A stretch of 64,000 bases of DNA, from NCBI RefSeq assembly GCF_001509585.1, contig NZ_LNCI01000003.1:496001-560000 (forward strand), written 5' to 3'. Origin of the DNA: Tropicimonas marinistellae. GTDB lineage: Bacteria > Pseudomonadota > Alphaproteobacteria > Rhodobacterales > Rhodobacteraceae. How positions within the stretch are numbered: the first letter of the stretch is position 1; each line of letters begins with the position of its first letter. The notes under the pieces were generated by a model. That model saw only the letters and a program-made list of their open reading frames with translations. It ran no database searches and had not been told where the DNA came from. A program made the translations under genes and the position numbers. Positions 18,607 to 27,481 of this stretch are shown here, one piece after another.

Positions 18607-19745
18607 TGGATATGAGAGCCAATGAGAGTGACATGCAATTTGACGTCAAAACGGCGGACGATCTCTATCGTTTGAAGACAATGGCGGGGCTGGCCCGGGT
18701 CACGGTCGATTTGTCGCGTATCAAGCGCATGGGGCTCGCCCATCTTTCGATGCGATTGGCATATTTCGCAGTCGCGGAGGGCGGTGAGATTGTATTGTTC
18801 GATCGGACCGCTTCGGGCGATCAGTCCGTAGGACCATTCCTGCTTGGCTGGCCGACGCTTCGCGCCTTGGCAATTACCGCCCTTGGGCGCGACTGCCGTG
18901 AGGAACCAGTTGCGCAAAAGGGGGAAATCCGCTTCGTCCGCACCACGCCGCGCCCCGAAGCGGGTTGGTCGGCGGGGCTGATCTTTTCGGGGCGCGACGA
19001 AGAGTTGCCAGCCGTGTATCGCTGTCTCGACGGCCTCTGCGCGCAGCCAGAACTGGTCGGAGAAACCGGCGAAATCATCCTATGCGGACCAACGCGCGAC
19101 CTGGGTTTTCTGGACGCATATCCCCAGGTGACGTACCTGGTGTTCGACTTTGAGCCCTCCGGATCGGCTTTCCCGATCTCCCGCAAGAAGAACTTCCTGA
19201 TTTCGCAGATGGCACACCCCCGGCGGTTGGTGCTGCATGCGCGCATCGTGCTCGAACCGGGCGCAATCGCCGGTGCTCCCGAGGAATTCGACATCATCGC
19301 TCCGAACATGATCTTTCGCTCGGATAAGGGCGAAGAGCCGAGTATCGGACTGATCGCGATTGATCCGGGATGGCCCAACCGGGTGCCACGAAGCTTCGAA
19401 CGCTCGACGTTGACCACGTCACCCGCCCGGTATCTCGATCTGATGGCCCACGGGCGGCCCTACGTGGACGGCGGCGCGTTCGCCGTGATGGCAGGCGTTT
19501 TCGACGCTTGCCCGCTGAACGACGCTCTTCTCTGGGGCGATTGCGAGGACGTGGAATGGTGCCTGCGAGCGCAGACACTCGGATTCTCCGTCGACATGGC
19601 GCCACAGATGATGGCATTGAATACGAACTCCAAGGCCCGCACTCTGGAGGCTCTCCCCAGTGCTGCGGCCCAGGGGGTTCGCGCGGTCAACCGCGGCCGG
19701 CGGGTTCTGTCAAACCTGATCATTCGCCTGAAGAGCGGAGCCTGA
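18606..19745 (+). CDS. Glycosyltransferase-like protein of the polysaccharide operon
   Basis: The 379-residue product is not a clear member of any family I know. The C-terminal third contains GGAFAVMAGVFDACPLNDALLWGDCEDVEWCLRAQTLGFSVDMAP, which reads like the acceptor half of a GT-A glycosyltransferase (ED-x-E-W followed by R-x-x-x-x-G). The middle part FSGRDEELPAVYRCLDGLCAQPELVGETGEIILCG could be a GT2 donor domain (strand, then Arg-Asp, helix, strand), but a DxD motif is not obvious. The N-terminal 130 residues are of unknown type. The TGATG overlap with the Tat small subunit gene sets the start; an ATG ten codons earlier lies within that gene. I infer a transferase acting on the repeat unit. 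Confidence 0.5.
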   Translation: MDMRANESDMQFDVKTADDLYRLKTMAGLARVTVDLSRIKRMGLAHLSMRLAYFAVAEGGEIVLFDRTASGDQSVGPFLLGWPTLRALAITALGRDCREEPVAQKGEIRFVRTTPRPEAGWSAGLIFSGRDEELPAVYRCLDGLCAQPELVGETGEIILCGPTRDLGFLDAYPQVTYLVFDFEPSGSAFPISRKKNFLISQMAHPRRLVLHARIVLEPGAIAGAPEEFDIIAPNMIFRSDKGEEPSIGLIAIDPGWPNRVPRSFERSTLTTSPARYLDLMAHGRPYVDGGAFAVMAGVFDACPLNDALLWGDCEDVEWCLRAQTLGFSVDMAPQMMALNTNSKARTLEALPSAAAQGVRAVNRGRRVLSNLIIRLKSGA

Positions 19746-19747
19746 AC

Positions 19748-19834
19748 ATGCATTTCGCCACGGTACCCGACAAGATTTCTGGCGCGCGCTCCCCCATGAG
19801 CCTTGCGGCCCGAAACGGCAGACGGGTGACCTGA
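19748..19834 (+). CDS. 28-residue ORF coupled to the polymerase gene
   Basis: A 28-codon frame starting two bases after the preceding stop, with GAGCGGAG as ribosome binding site. Its TGA stop overlaps the ATG of the polymerase gene (TGATG). The peptide (MHFATVPDKISGARSPMSLA and eight more, mostly basic, residues) has no membrane segment. It may act only to deliver ribosomes to the polymerase start, or may be a true small protein. It could also be chance, because the polymerase gene has no strong ribosome binding site of its own. Confidence 0.4.
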   Translation: MHFATVPDKISGARSPMSLAARNGRRVT

Positions 19835-21126
19835 TGGCGCGACCCTATTCCGCCAGCCGAGGATTTCTTCAGGTGCCCATGGCCAGCGTGCGTGTGTTCC
19901 TGCTCCACCTGGTTCTGATAGGGCTCTATACCCAGTTCCACCTGTATCGCGGCAGCACGATTCTCTTTCCGTTCGTTCTGCCGAACCTGATTGGCGCTTT
20001 CGTCTTCGTCTCATACATCTCGCGATACAATGTTCGGCCGTCGCTGAGCATCCTGGGTGCAATCGCCATATTCTCGATCGGCTATCTCATCGCTGCGCTG
20101 GTCGGCGGCTATTTCGGCCAGGCCATGTCAAAGTTCGTCCAGCTCGTCGTGAGTATCTTCTCCGGGTTCGGCATCGCCATTTTGATCACGCGAATTGGCC
20201 CCGATCGGTTGCGAAGGATCTTGTTGCGTCTTTCGGTTGGCATTCTGATTACTGCCATCGCCGAAGCATACCTGGGATTCTATCCCATCATGCTGAAAAT
20301 AAATGAAGTTCTCTATGCCTGGCGTCCGGCGGGGTTCTACATTGACGCGGGGCGGGATGTGGCCAACTGGGGGGCCGTTCGCCCTCTGGTTTTTTCGACC
20401 GAGCCGTCATTGGTTGGTATCTGGGGCAGCGTCTTGATGATCGGCGCGACCATGTTGTCCACGGCGCAAGACTGGAAACGCTATGCAATTCTCATAGCGT
20501 ACGTGGTGGTGCTTCTCTTCGTGACACGATCCACAACCTCGATGGTGATCCTGATCAGTCACCTCGTGGCGACGCTGTTCGACCGCCGCTTCAGCTTGTC
20601 CAAGCAACTCGTCGTTCTCGGGGTCGCAATCGCGATGACAATTGTCCTGACATTGTCTTCCGCAGCCACGCTGGTCGGACAATACGCGGAGGGCACGTCG
20701 TTTTTCGCACGGATCCTGGGGCCGTACATGACAACGATCGAGGTGCTTCGGATCAACCCGATCTTCGGACTTGGTCTAGGCAACGAAAACGCCCTCGAGA
20801 CGATCATCATGGACGTGTGGAACCGTACCGGCATGCTTGCGGCTTCGATGCATTACATCAAGCAGTGGGGTATCACCGGGATGCTCACGAACAACTTCTT
20901 CTTGCTCTGGATCTATTTCGGCGTCGTCGGTGGGCTGATTTTCCTTGGCATCGTGTTCGCGCTTGTGCGCCAGCTTGGACGGTACCCCATGGTCATGGTT
21001 GCACTCACGTCCTTCGGCGTCTGGATGACCGTGGGGGGCTTCGTTGACGCGAGAAGCTGGTTCTTCGTCTACTTCTTCATTTCCTGCGCAATTCTCTCCG
21101 AAAGGACAATCGCCCGTGAGCGATAG
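19834..21126 (+). CDS. Wzy-like polysaccharide polymerase
   Basis: The 430-residue product is strongly hydrophobic, with about ten membrane segments and a larger soluble loop around residues 295-355 (RILGPYMTTIEVLRINPIFGLGLGNEN...). That loop position and the phrase NPIFGLGLGNE match the O-antigen ligase/Wzy family, where an inner-membrane protein polymerises repeat units on the periplasmic face. It lies in the same operon as the flippase, supporting a Wzx/Wzy-dependent pathway. Wzy proteins diverge widely, so the assignment rests on topology, the loop motif and context. Confidence 0.7.
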   Translation: MARPYSASRGFLQVPMASVRVFLLHLVLIGLYTQFHLYRGSTILFPFVLPNLIGAFVFVSYISRYNVRPSLSILGAIAIFSIGYLIAALVGGYFGQAMSKFVQLVVSIFSGFGIAILITRIGPDRLRRILLRLSVGILITAIAEAYLGFYPIMLKINEVLYAWRPAGFYIDAGRDVANWGAVRPLVFSTEPSLVGIWGSVLMIGATMLSTAQDWKRYAILIAYVVVLLFVTRSTTSMVILISHLVATLFDRRFSLSKQLVVLGVAIAMTIVLTLSSAATLVGQYAEGTSFFARILGPYMTTIEVLRINPIFGLGLGNENALETIIMDVWNRTGMLAASMHYIKQWGITGMLTNNFFLLWIYFGVVGGLIFLGIVFALVRQLGRYPMVMVALTSFGVWMTVGGFVDARSWFFVYFFISCAILSERTIARER

Positions 21127-22192
21127 ACTGAGGGTGCTCTGGATTGGCCCCCACGCGTCCAATGAGACCTCGGGAGAAGCGATCTACGACCGAAAGCTCG
21201 CAAAGAGACTCTGCGAGGTGGCGGACGTCACCTTCTTCATGCCCGAGCGCCTCGGGCGGGGTGCCGAAATCGGCAACCTTGTTTCCGGCGTGTCGTGGTA
21301 CCGGGCGCGTTATTGGTCGCGCAACGCTGTCGCCGGACTGCGGGAAATGGCACAGGACGCGGATGCCGTCGTTTGTTCATGGGAGCCGCTAGACGTATTC
21401 GCGACAACGATCGGCCGACCGGTTGTTCTCGTTCTGCACAACATCACCAGCGACTCGCTGGTCGAAATGATGCCAGAGAGTCGAACCGCTCGGTTCTTTG
21501 CCAAACGCGCCCGGCGCCACGAACGGAAGACCTACACGGACGCGAACGTGCACGGACTCCTGACACTTTCGCGGCGTGATCGGCGATTGGTGGAGGACCT
21601 GGGCGTCACTGCGCCGGTTCACTGGTGTCCACCGGGCGTTCCTCCGTTTGTCGTACCGGACCGAGACGCACGGTTTTCGCCCGTGTTAACGGTTTCAGGC
21701 AGCTACGAGTGGAAGGTCAAGAAGCGTGACATGCAGCGCTTCCTTGAAGACGTTTCCGGCACCGGGATGCAGGTCGCCAGCGATGATCCGCTTCCCGCCG
21801 GCCTGAACCATGGCGTTGACCTCTTGCCAGCACGATTTGACGATGACGCACATTGCGCTGCGCATATCCGCGTTGGGATTATTCCCGATCGGTTCGTGGC
21901 CGGGCACAAGCTCAAGGCCGCTTTCTACCTTGCGAAAAACGCAATCGTCTTCAGCTACGCCGACATACGCGAAGAGTTCTCTGATCTCCCATACGGGGAC
22001 CAATTCGTTCGGTACGTGCGGGATATTGACGATATTCGCGCCTCGCTGGATGCTCTGGCGCAGGTCGAGCCGGCACGGTTGCGAGATGAATTCGCGACCT
22101 TCCAAAGGGCCTGCGTCGAGCGCTTTTCCTGGGACCGGGTTGGCCAGCAACTCGTTGACGCCGTTCGGGAAGCGGCGGGTACACCGCAATAG
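21116..22192 (+). CDS. GT-B glycosyltransferase
   Basis: I placed the start at a GTG with AAAGGA nine bases upstream, overlapping the polymerase gene by 11 bp; the product then opens VSDRLRVLWIGPHASNE, a normal GT-B first strand and Gly-rich loop. The 358 residues show a short N-terminal acceptor domain, a hinge near HGLLTLSRRDRRLVEDLG, and a C-terminal donor domain that ends with ARLRDEFATFQRACVERFSWD, as in GT4/GT1 proteins. The usual EAxACGxP motif is not evident, so the family is uncertain. It closes the polysaccharide operon; nothing but a 390-bp gap follows. Confidence 0.65.
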   Translation: MSDRLRVLWIGPHASNETSGEAIYDRKLAKRLCEVADVTFFMPERLGRGAEIGNLVSGVSWYRARYWSRNAVAGLREMAQDADAVVCSWEPLDVFATTIGRPVVLVLHNITSDSLVEMMPESRTARFFAKRARRHERKTYTDANVHGLLTLSRRDRRLVEDLGVTAPVHWCPPGVPPFVVPDRDARFSPVLTVSGSYEWKVKKRDMQRFLEDVSGTGMQVASDDPLPAGLNHGVDLLPARFDDDAHCAAHIRVGIIPDRFVAGHKLKAAFYLAKNAIVFSYADIREEFSDLPYGDQFVRYVRDIDDIRASLDALAQVEPARLRDEFATFQRACVERFSWDRVGQQLVDAVREAAGTPQ

Positions 22193-22585
22193 CAGGTCAC
22201 CGGGGAGTTCAGCGCAACCGCGGCGCGCTCAACCGGGGATCGGAACCCAAACATACACACGCTGACGCGCGGTTTCGGCGCGCGCCAAGTCGAATGCCCG
22301 CGAGAGGGCGATGCGTTCGGTTTGCATCTTGGGCACACAAGTGGTCCTTTTCCCGGCGTTCCAGCCCTATCCGATGGGCTGGGCAATGGCCGTACGGCTC
22401 CGCTGAATATCATCCAAATCCTTGCTTTCGGCGTATCGGCTCAACCCGCGCAGATTGCGCCGGAACGCGACGAGGGAGCCCGGGATTGAGCGCATTCTAT
22501 CGCCGCCGCGCACACGGCAATTCCCTCGCTCAATTGATCGTTTCTACGGAACCGTGTACCAATTTGGTGTTCAAAGGGTCTGATC
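22193..22585. other. Intergenic region after the polysaccharide operon
   Basis: About 390 bp between the last polysaccharide gene and the radical SAM gene on the same strand. Neither a clear terminator with a T-run nor a gene is visible. It should contain the promoter of the radical SAM gene. Confidence 0.35.
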
Positions 22586-24004
22586 ATGAGCCACAGCATC
22601 GACCGGATCGAACCGGCAACGTCCGAGGTTGAGGCCGCGGCTGCCGTCATTCGGTCGCATCGGTCACGCTACTTGGAGTCTGCGAAACGGACCGAAAGCG
22701 ATCCCCGGTATGTCGAGCCGCGGCGCGCCATTGAGACAGCCGTAGAAGATGCCGAACGCGCGGCCGGCGTTGAAACGCCCGCAGCGCGGGATGCCCTCTG
22801 GTCCGCTGTTTTCGACATGAAAGGCGCCTCTGCGTTCGACTGGACGCTCGCGGCCTTCCACTCCCTTTCGACCGGTGATTATGCAATGGCCGAAGCGCGG
22901 GCGGCACGCGCGTTGGCGCGGGCAACGAACGACTTGGGCGTACAGGCCATCCTGCATCAGGCCCGACGCGGCGGCGCGGCTGATCCGGGTTTTGGCGGGC
23001 GGTTCTGCGACGCCCCGTTCCGCACCATCGAGACGGCGCCGGGAGGAGACGTGTATTTCTGCTGTCCGGCATGGCTGCCCAAACCGATCGGAAACCTCGA
23101 CACCGAGTCCGCCGGGGATATCTGGAATTCCGACGCGGCCAAGGACATCCGGGCCTCGATCCATGACGGTAGCTACAGGTATTGCAGCCGCAGCCATTGC
23201 CCAAAGTTGACGGCCGACACGCTGCCGGAAACCGCCGACCTGTCGAATGCGAAAATGAGAGCGATCTCGCGCACCGAAGCGACGGAACTGGATGCGATGC
23301 CGGAGCGGTTGGTGCTGTCTCACGACAAATCCTGCAATCTTTCCTGCCCGTCCTGTCGCAGTGAACTCGTGATTGCCCGCAAAGCGGAGCAGAAGCGTCT
23401 GAACGCGCTGGCCGACCGCGTGCTATTTCCGCTCATGGGCCAGGCGCGGCGCCTGAGGATGACCGGCAGCGGCGATCCGTTCGGAAGTGCGCATTTTCAG
23501 TATGTGATGCGGCGGCTGAAAGATCTCGACAATCCCGATCTCAAGGTTGATCTGCAGACGAACGGAGTGCTTCTCACGCCCGCGCTCTGGGACCGCCTCG
23601 GTTTGGAGGGACGGGTCGAACAGATGCTGGTGTCGTCCGATGCGGCGACACCGGAAACCTACGCGATCCTTCGCCGGGGCGCGACCTTCGAGCAATTGAT
23701 GCGTGCGCTGACCTTCATCGCCGAACTCAGGCGAGAGAACCGCATCCGCAATTTCCGCCTCGATTTCGTCGTACAGGCCCTGAATTTCCGCGAAATGCCG
23801 GCATTCGTCGAGCTCGCGCAGTCACTCCGTTGCGACGGGGTGAAGTTCCAGATGATCCGAAACTGGGGCACCTTCACGCCCGCCGCCTTCGATGCCGCGA
23901 ACGTGGCGCGCCGGGATCATGCCGAGAACGATGCCTTCAGGGCGGTTCTGGACCACCCCGCGCTAAAGGCGCCGAACGTCGAAATCTGGGGCCTCCAACG
24001 GTAG
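22586..24004 (+). CDS. Radical SAM protein with SPASM-like cysteines N-terminal to the SAM cluster
   Basis: The 472-residue product carries the radical SAM cluster motif CNLSCPSC (Cys-250, 254, 257; CX3CX2C) and later TNGVLLTPALWD and VQALNFREMP, as in SPASM/twitch radical SAM enzymes. Unusually, the extra cysteines precede the SAM motif: RFCDAPFRTIET...VYFCCPAW...IGNLDT...IWNS with Cys-141, 159, 160, 200 and 205. This looks like the SPASM C-terminal domain placed first. Residues 85-125 resemble a tetratricopeptide-like helix pair. The genomic neighbours (GtrA, GT2) suggest a role with glycans or lipids, but no peptide substrate gene lies nearby. The substrate is unknown. Confidence 0.75.
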   Translation: MSHSIDRIEPATSEVEAAAAVIRSHRSRYLESAKRTESDPRYVEPRRAIETAVEDAERAAGVETPAARDALWSAVFDMKGASAFDWTLAAFHSLSTGDYAMAEARAARALARATNDLGVQAILHQARRGGAADPGFGGRFCDAPFRTIETAPGGDVYFCCPAWLPKPIGNLDTESAGDIWNSDAAKDIRASIHDGSYRYCSRSHCPKLTADTLPETADLSNAKMRAISRTEATELDAMPERLVLSHDKSCNLSCPSCRSELVIARKAEQKRLNALADRVLFPLMGQARRLRMTGSGDPFGSAHFQYVMRRLKDLDNPDLKVDLQTNGVLLTPALWDRLGLEGRVEQMLVSSDAATPETYAILRRGATFEQLMRALTFIAELRRENRIRNFRLDFVVQALNFREMPAFVELAQSLRCDGVKFQMIRNWGTFTPAAFDAANVARRDHAENDAFRAVLDHPALKAPNVEIWGLQR

Positions 24005-24312
24005 CGCCGCAGGAGCGAGGTCGCTTTCGGTTGCCAAACATCCGCGATTTCCCGTGTCTAGACCGCTGAAGAGACACCTGCCGGGAGAGTAGACCGGCAT
24101 TTGTGCGCGCGCTGTGTTCGGCATTCTCCTGACATTGCGCCCGGTGGTCCGAGCCCGAAAGAGCCGGGGAACAGTCCGCCGCAATAGGCGCGCCGGGACA
24201 GGTGACGCGCGCCCTGCGATGACCGTTTCCAATCCGTGCCCGGAATGACCGTTCCGCGGCCCCATTGTTGCCAATTTCCTCTGGAAGCTTCGCACCAAGA
24301 GGGCAGGGCGAC
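24005..24312. other. Intergenic region upstream of gtrA-like gene
   Basis: About 310 bp, no gene recognised. It probably holds the promoter for the GtrA/GT2/membrane protein trio. Confidence 0.35.
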
Positions 24313-24765
24313 ATGGATCAGATATTGGTGACCGGCGAGGGACAGGCGCGGCCGCACGAACCGGCGCACGGCGGGCTCTTCGGTCAGGCTTTGCGGTACG
24401 GTCTGGTCGGGATCGTGAACACGGTGGTGAGCTACGTCATCATCGTGTCGCTGCATTTGTGGGGCGGCGTGGCGCTGGTGGCGGCGAACGTCGCCGGGTA
24501 CGCCATCGGTCTCGCCATCTCCTATGTCGGCAATCGCAGCTGGACCTTCTCCGATGCGTCGGGCGCGCGTTCACGCGGCCACCGTCGCGGCGTTGTCGCC
24601 TTCCTCGTGCTGGTCGCCATTGGCTTCTGCGCCAATCTCGCGGTCACGGCAGGGCTCACCGGGTGGGGGGTCAACTACCCGCTCTCGCAACTCGCAGGCT
24701 TCGTCGCCTATTCCACAATCGTCTTTCTGGGACTGAGGCATGTCGTATTCGCTCCCGGCCGCTGA
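24313..24765 (+). CDS. GtrA-family membrane protein
   Basis: The 150-residue product has four hydrophobic segments and the GtrA/DPMS family opening FGQALRYGLVGIVNTVVSYVI with the conserved GNRSWTF motif near residue 75. GtrA-type proteins are thought to flip polyprenyl-phosphate-linked sugars across the cytoplasmic membrane. The gene overlaps the following GT2 gene by 26 bp, the normal partner that makes the polyprenyl-phosphate sugar. I chose the ATG preceded by GAGGGCAGGGCGAC; an upstream in-frame ATG lacks such a signal. Confidence 0.88.
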   Translation: MDQILVTGEGQARPHEPAHGGLFGQALRYGLVGIVNTVVSYVIIVSLHLWGGVALVAANVAGYAIGLAISYVGNRSWTFSDASGARSRGHRRGVVAFLVLVAIGFCANLAVTAGLTGWGVNYPLSQLAGFVAYSTIVFLGLRHVVFAPGR

Positions 24766-25771
24766 GCCGCGTTCCAACCCCAGCCTCGCGTTGGTCATTC
24801 CTTGCTACAACGAGCAGGCCTGCATTCATGCGCTTTTCGCCGAACTTGAGGCGCTGGAATACCGCCTGCTGGAGTCGGACCGAATTCAGGGCAGAATGGA
24901 GGTGATCCTGATCGATGACGGCTCCACCGACGACACCTGGCCGATGATCGCCGCACCGAGCACGCATCTGCATGTCACGGCACTTCGGCTGTCGCGCAAC
25001 CATGGGCACCAGCGGGCCTTGCTGGCGGGGCTCCTGCACGGAGAGAGCGACGTCGTTGTCAGCCTCGATGCCGATCTGCAGGACGATCCTTCCGTGATCC
25101 CGCAAATGATCGACGGTTACCTGGCCGGGGCCGATATCGTCTATGGCGTGCGGCGCTCGCGGGACGCCGATACGCCGTTCAAGCGACGCAGCGCGCAGCT
25201 GTATTACGCGACACTTCGACGGTTGGGTGTCGAGTTGATCCCCGATCATGCCGACTACCGGCTTATGAGCCGCAAGGCGCTGCGCAGTCTTGCCGAATTC
25301 GGCGAGGCGAACCTCTACCTGCGTGGCCTGATCCCGCAACTCGGCTTCCAGACAGCCACGGTCAGCTACGACCGTCCGGAGCGCGAAGCGGGCGAAAGCA
25401 AATATCCGCTGCGCAAGATGATCTCGCTGGCCATCGAAGGCGTAACGTCCACCTCCGTCGCGCCGTTGCGGATCATCACCGTCGCCGGTTTCGTGGTCGC
25501 GCTGCTCGCCTTTCTCTACATCCTCTACTCGGTTTGCGTCTGGGCGATTGGCGGCACGGTTGCCGGCTGGGCATCGACGGTCGTCGCGATTTACTTTCTT
25601 GGCGGCGCACATCTGGTCGCGCTCGGGGTGATCGGCGAATACGTCGGCAAGATCTACAAGGAGACGAAGCGCCGGCCGCGCTACATCCTTGACGAGGTCG
25701 TCACATCCCACGGCGCATCGGCCGAACAGCCGAACAGCGAAGCCCTCAAGAGCAAGACACGGGCGGCCTAG
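24740..25771 (+). CDS. GT2 polyprenyl-phosphate glycosyltransferase (GtrB/DPM1-like)
   Basis: The 343-residue product has the GT-A domain with LVIPCYNEQ, VILIDDGSTDDTW and SLDADLQDDP (DxD-like metal site), all typical of dolichyl/undecaprenyl-phosphate mannosyl- or glucosyltransferases. Two C-terminal membrane segments (about 245-265 and 275-300) follow, as in GtrB and YfdH. It likely moves a sugar from a nucleotide donor onto polyprenyl phosphate, which the GtrA-like protein then flips. The next gene encodes a large membrane protein that may use the lipid-linked sugar. Confidence 0.88.
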   Translation: MSYSLPAAEPRSNPSLALVIPCYNEQACIHALFAELEALEYRLLESDRIQGRMEVILIDDGSTDDTWPMIAAPSTHLHVTALRLSRNHGHQRALLAGLLHGESDVVVSLDADLQDDPSVIPQMIDGYLAGADIVYGVRRSRDADTPFKRRSAQLYYATLRRLGVELIPDHADYRLMSRKALRSLAEFGEANLYLRGLIPQLGFQTATVSYDRPEREAGESKYPLRKMISLAIEGVTSTSVAPLRIITVAGFVVALLAFLYILYSVCVWAIGGTVAGWASTVVAIYFLGGAHLVALGVIGEYVGKIYKETKRRPRYILDEVVTSHGASAEQPNSEALKSKTRAA

Positions 25772-25773
25772 AC

Positions 25774-27354
25774 GTGAGCGACATTCCCTCCCAGGCCTTT
25801 CACAGCCGGTCCCGTACACGCGCGCTGCCGCTTCCGTTCCTGGCTTTCGTGGTCGCATCGGCGCTTGTCGCCCTGCCGATCCTGGCGCATCCCTATCTGC
25901 CGCTGGTCGACCTGCCCAACCACATTGCGCGGCTGCACATCGCCGCGCATGGCGACGGGCCGCTGTCGGCATTCTACGAGTATTCCTTCCGTATCGTGCC
26001 CAATTCCGCGGCCGACTTGATCTGGGCCTTGCTGGGCCATCCCGGCGATGCGGCCCGCTTCGCGCAGGTGAGTTTCGCCCTCTATGCTGCCGGCACCGTT
26101 GGAGCGACCATGGTGCTCGCCCGGCAGATCCACGGCCGATGGACAATCTGGTCGGCGGCCTCGGCGTTGGTGGTTTACAATGCCTGCTTCTACTGGGGCT
26201 TTCAGAACTACCTGATCTCGGTGCCGGTGGCGATTGCGGGGTTTGCGATGGCGCTGGCCACCGAGAACCGCCGGATGTGGCAGCGGCTGGCGCTGTTCAT
26301 CCCCTTCGCGTTCTGCCTGTTCCTGATGCATTTCTTCGCTTTTGCGGCGCTCGCTCTCCTGGTCCTCGGCCGGGAGCTTCAATGCGTCGCCACCGCCGGT
26401 CGGGGCACACGGATTGGTGTCTTCCTGCGGCGGATTCCCATCGCGATACCTTATGTCCTGCCCGCAGGCTGGCTGGCCGCGAACGTGCTGACGGCGCCCG
26501 CTGGCGTCCAGGGGGCAATGACGGCGTTCGGGCCCGTATCGGCACGGCTGGAAGCGTTGATCTCGCCTGCGCTGGTGGCGGACCCATGGCTCGGGCCGGC
26601 GACGATCGGAACCGGATGGATCGTTCTCGCCTTTTTGCTGGTGGCGGCGTTTTTCCTGTTCCGCCGCCGCGGCGCAAGGCTGGTGGTTGCACCGCTCGCC
26701 ATCGGTCCGGCCATCGCGATCCTGACCGTCGGACTGCTCGCGCCCTACTGGTTGAACGGTGTGGCGCTGATCCATCTGCGGCTCCCCTTCGTCGGCCTTC
26801 TGGTGGTGTTCGCCGCAACGGACTGGTGCGGTCTGTCGCGACGCAGTGCAGTGATGCTCTCGCTTGTTGTCGCGGCCATCCTGGGTGCACGTGCCGCGAG
26901 CTTCGAGGCGGCAAGCCGCAGATACAGCCAGGACGTCGCCGATTTTCTTGCCGTTACCGAGGCGCTGCCTCCCGCGGCCCGGCTCCTGCCGTTGCGGACG
27001 CGTGGCAAGTCTCTCGACCGGCGGCTTTGGCACATCGACGCATTTGCCGTTGCCCGTCGCGACGCCTTTAGCCCGCTTCTGTTCCAGGGGGTGCATCAAT
27101 TGGATATTCGTCCCGCCTTACTCGAGTCAGCGCATCCGCAGCTCTTTCCGCTCGGCCTGCGCCATGCGCACAGGGCGCTGGAGACTGGCGTAGAGGAACC
27201 GGTCTTCCTTCAGGACTGGGACGAGAAGTTCACCTACGCCATCCTGCTCGATCCGCTGGACGAGACCGCCGCAGCCGATGCCGCCGCCCTTCCGATGTTA
27301 CATCGGGTTGCGCAGCAGGGGCGGTTTACCCTCTATCGTATCGGCGCGCTGTAG
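25774..27354 (+). CDS. Polytopic membrane protein, possibly a GT-C glycosyltransferase
   Basis: The 526-residue product begins with GTG two bases after the GT2 stop. It has about 10-12 membrane segments in the first 400 residues and a soluble C-terminal domain. An acidic/His-containing first periplasmic loop (HPYLPLVDLPNHIARLHIAA) recalls the first loop of GT-C transferases, where an acidic pair is catalytic. In the GtrA/GtrB context a third membrane protein is expected to transfer the flipped sugar. The exact family is not recognised, so I keep the call open. Confidence 0.6.
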   Translation: MSDIPSQAFHSRSRTRALPLPFLAFVVASALVALPILAHPYLPLVDLPNHIARLHIAAHGDGPLSAFYEYSFRIVPNSAADLIWALLGHPGDAARFAQVSFALYAAGTVGATMVLARQIHGRWTIWSAASALVVYNACFYWGFQNYLISVPVAIAGFAMALATENRRMWQRLALFIPFAFCLFLMHFFAFAALALLVLGRELQCVATAGRGTRIGVFLRRIPIAIPYVLPAGWLAANVLTAPAGVQGAMTAFGPVSARLEALISPALVADPWLGPATIGTGWIVLAFLLVAAFFLFRRRGARLVVAPLAIGPAIAILTVGLLAPYWLNGVALIHLRLPFVGLLVVFAATDWCGLSRRSAVMLSLVVAAILGARAASFEAASRRYSQDVADFLAVTEALPPAARLLPLRTRGKSLDRRLWHIDAFAVARRDAFSPLLFQGVHQLDIRPALLESAHPQLFPLGLRHAHRALETGVEEPVFLQDWDEKFTYAILLDPLDETAAADAAALPMLHRVAQQGRFTLYRIGAL

Positions 27355-27481
27355 CCGAAGCCCGACCCCGCGCGGGCGCCCGTGGCAAGCGTTGCCGCAG
27401 GCCGCACAAATGCGGGTGCGGCGATGCCTCGCCTGTGGTTGAGTGCGCACAGATGAGTCCCGATGCTTCGGAGGTGTTGCG

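Noticed and set aside
25689-27071. Long plus-strand frame of 460 codons overlapping the polytopic membrane protein gene
   Set aside because: It is Arg/Ala/Gly/Pro-rich, has no ribosome binding site and no family pattern; it shadows a gene in another frame in GC-rich DNA.
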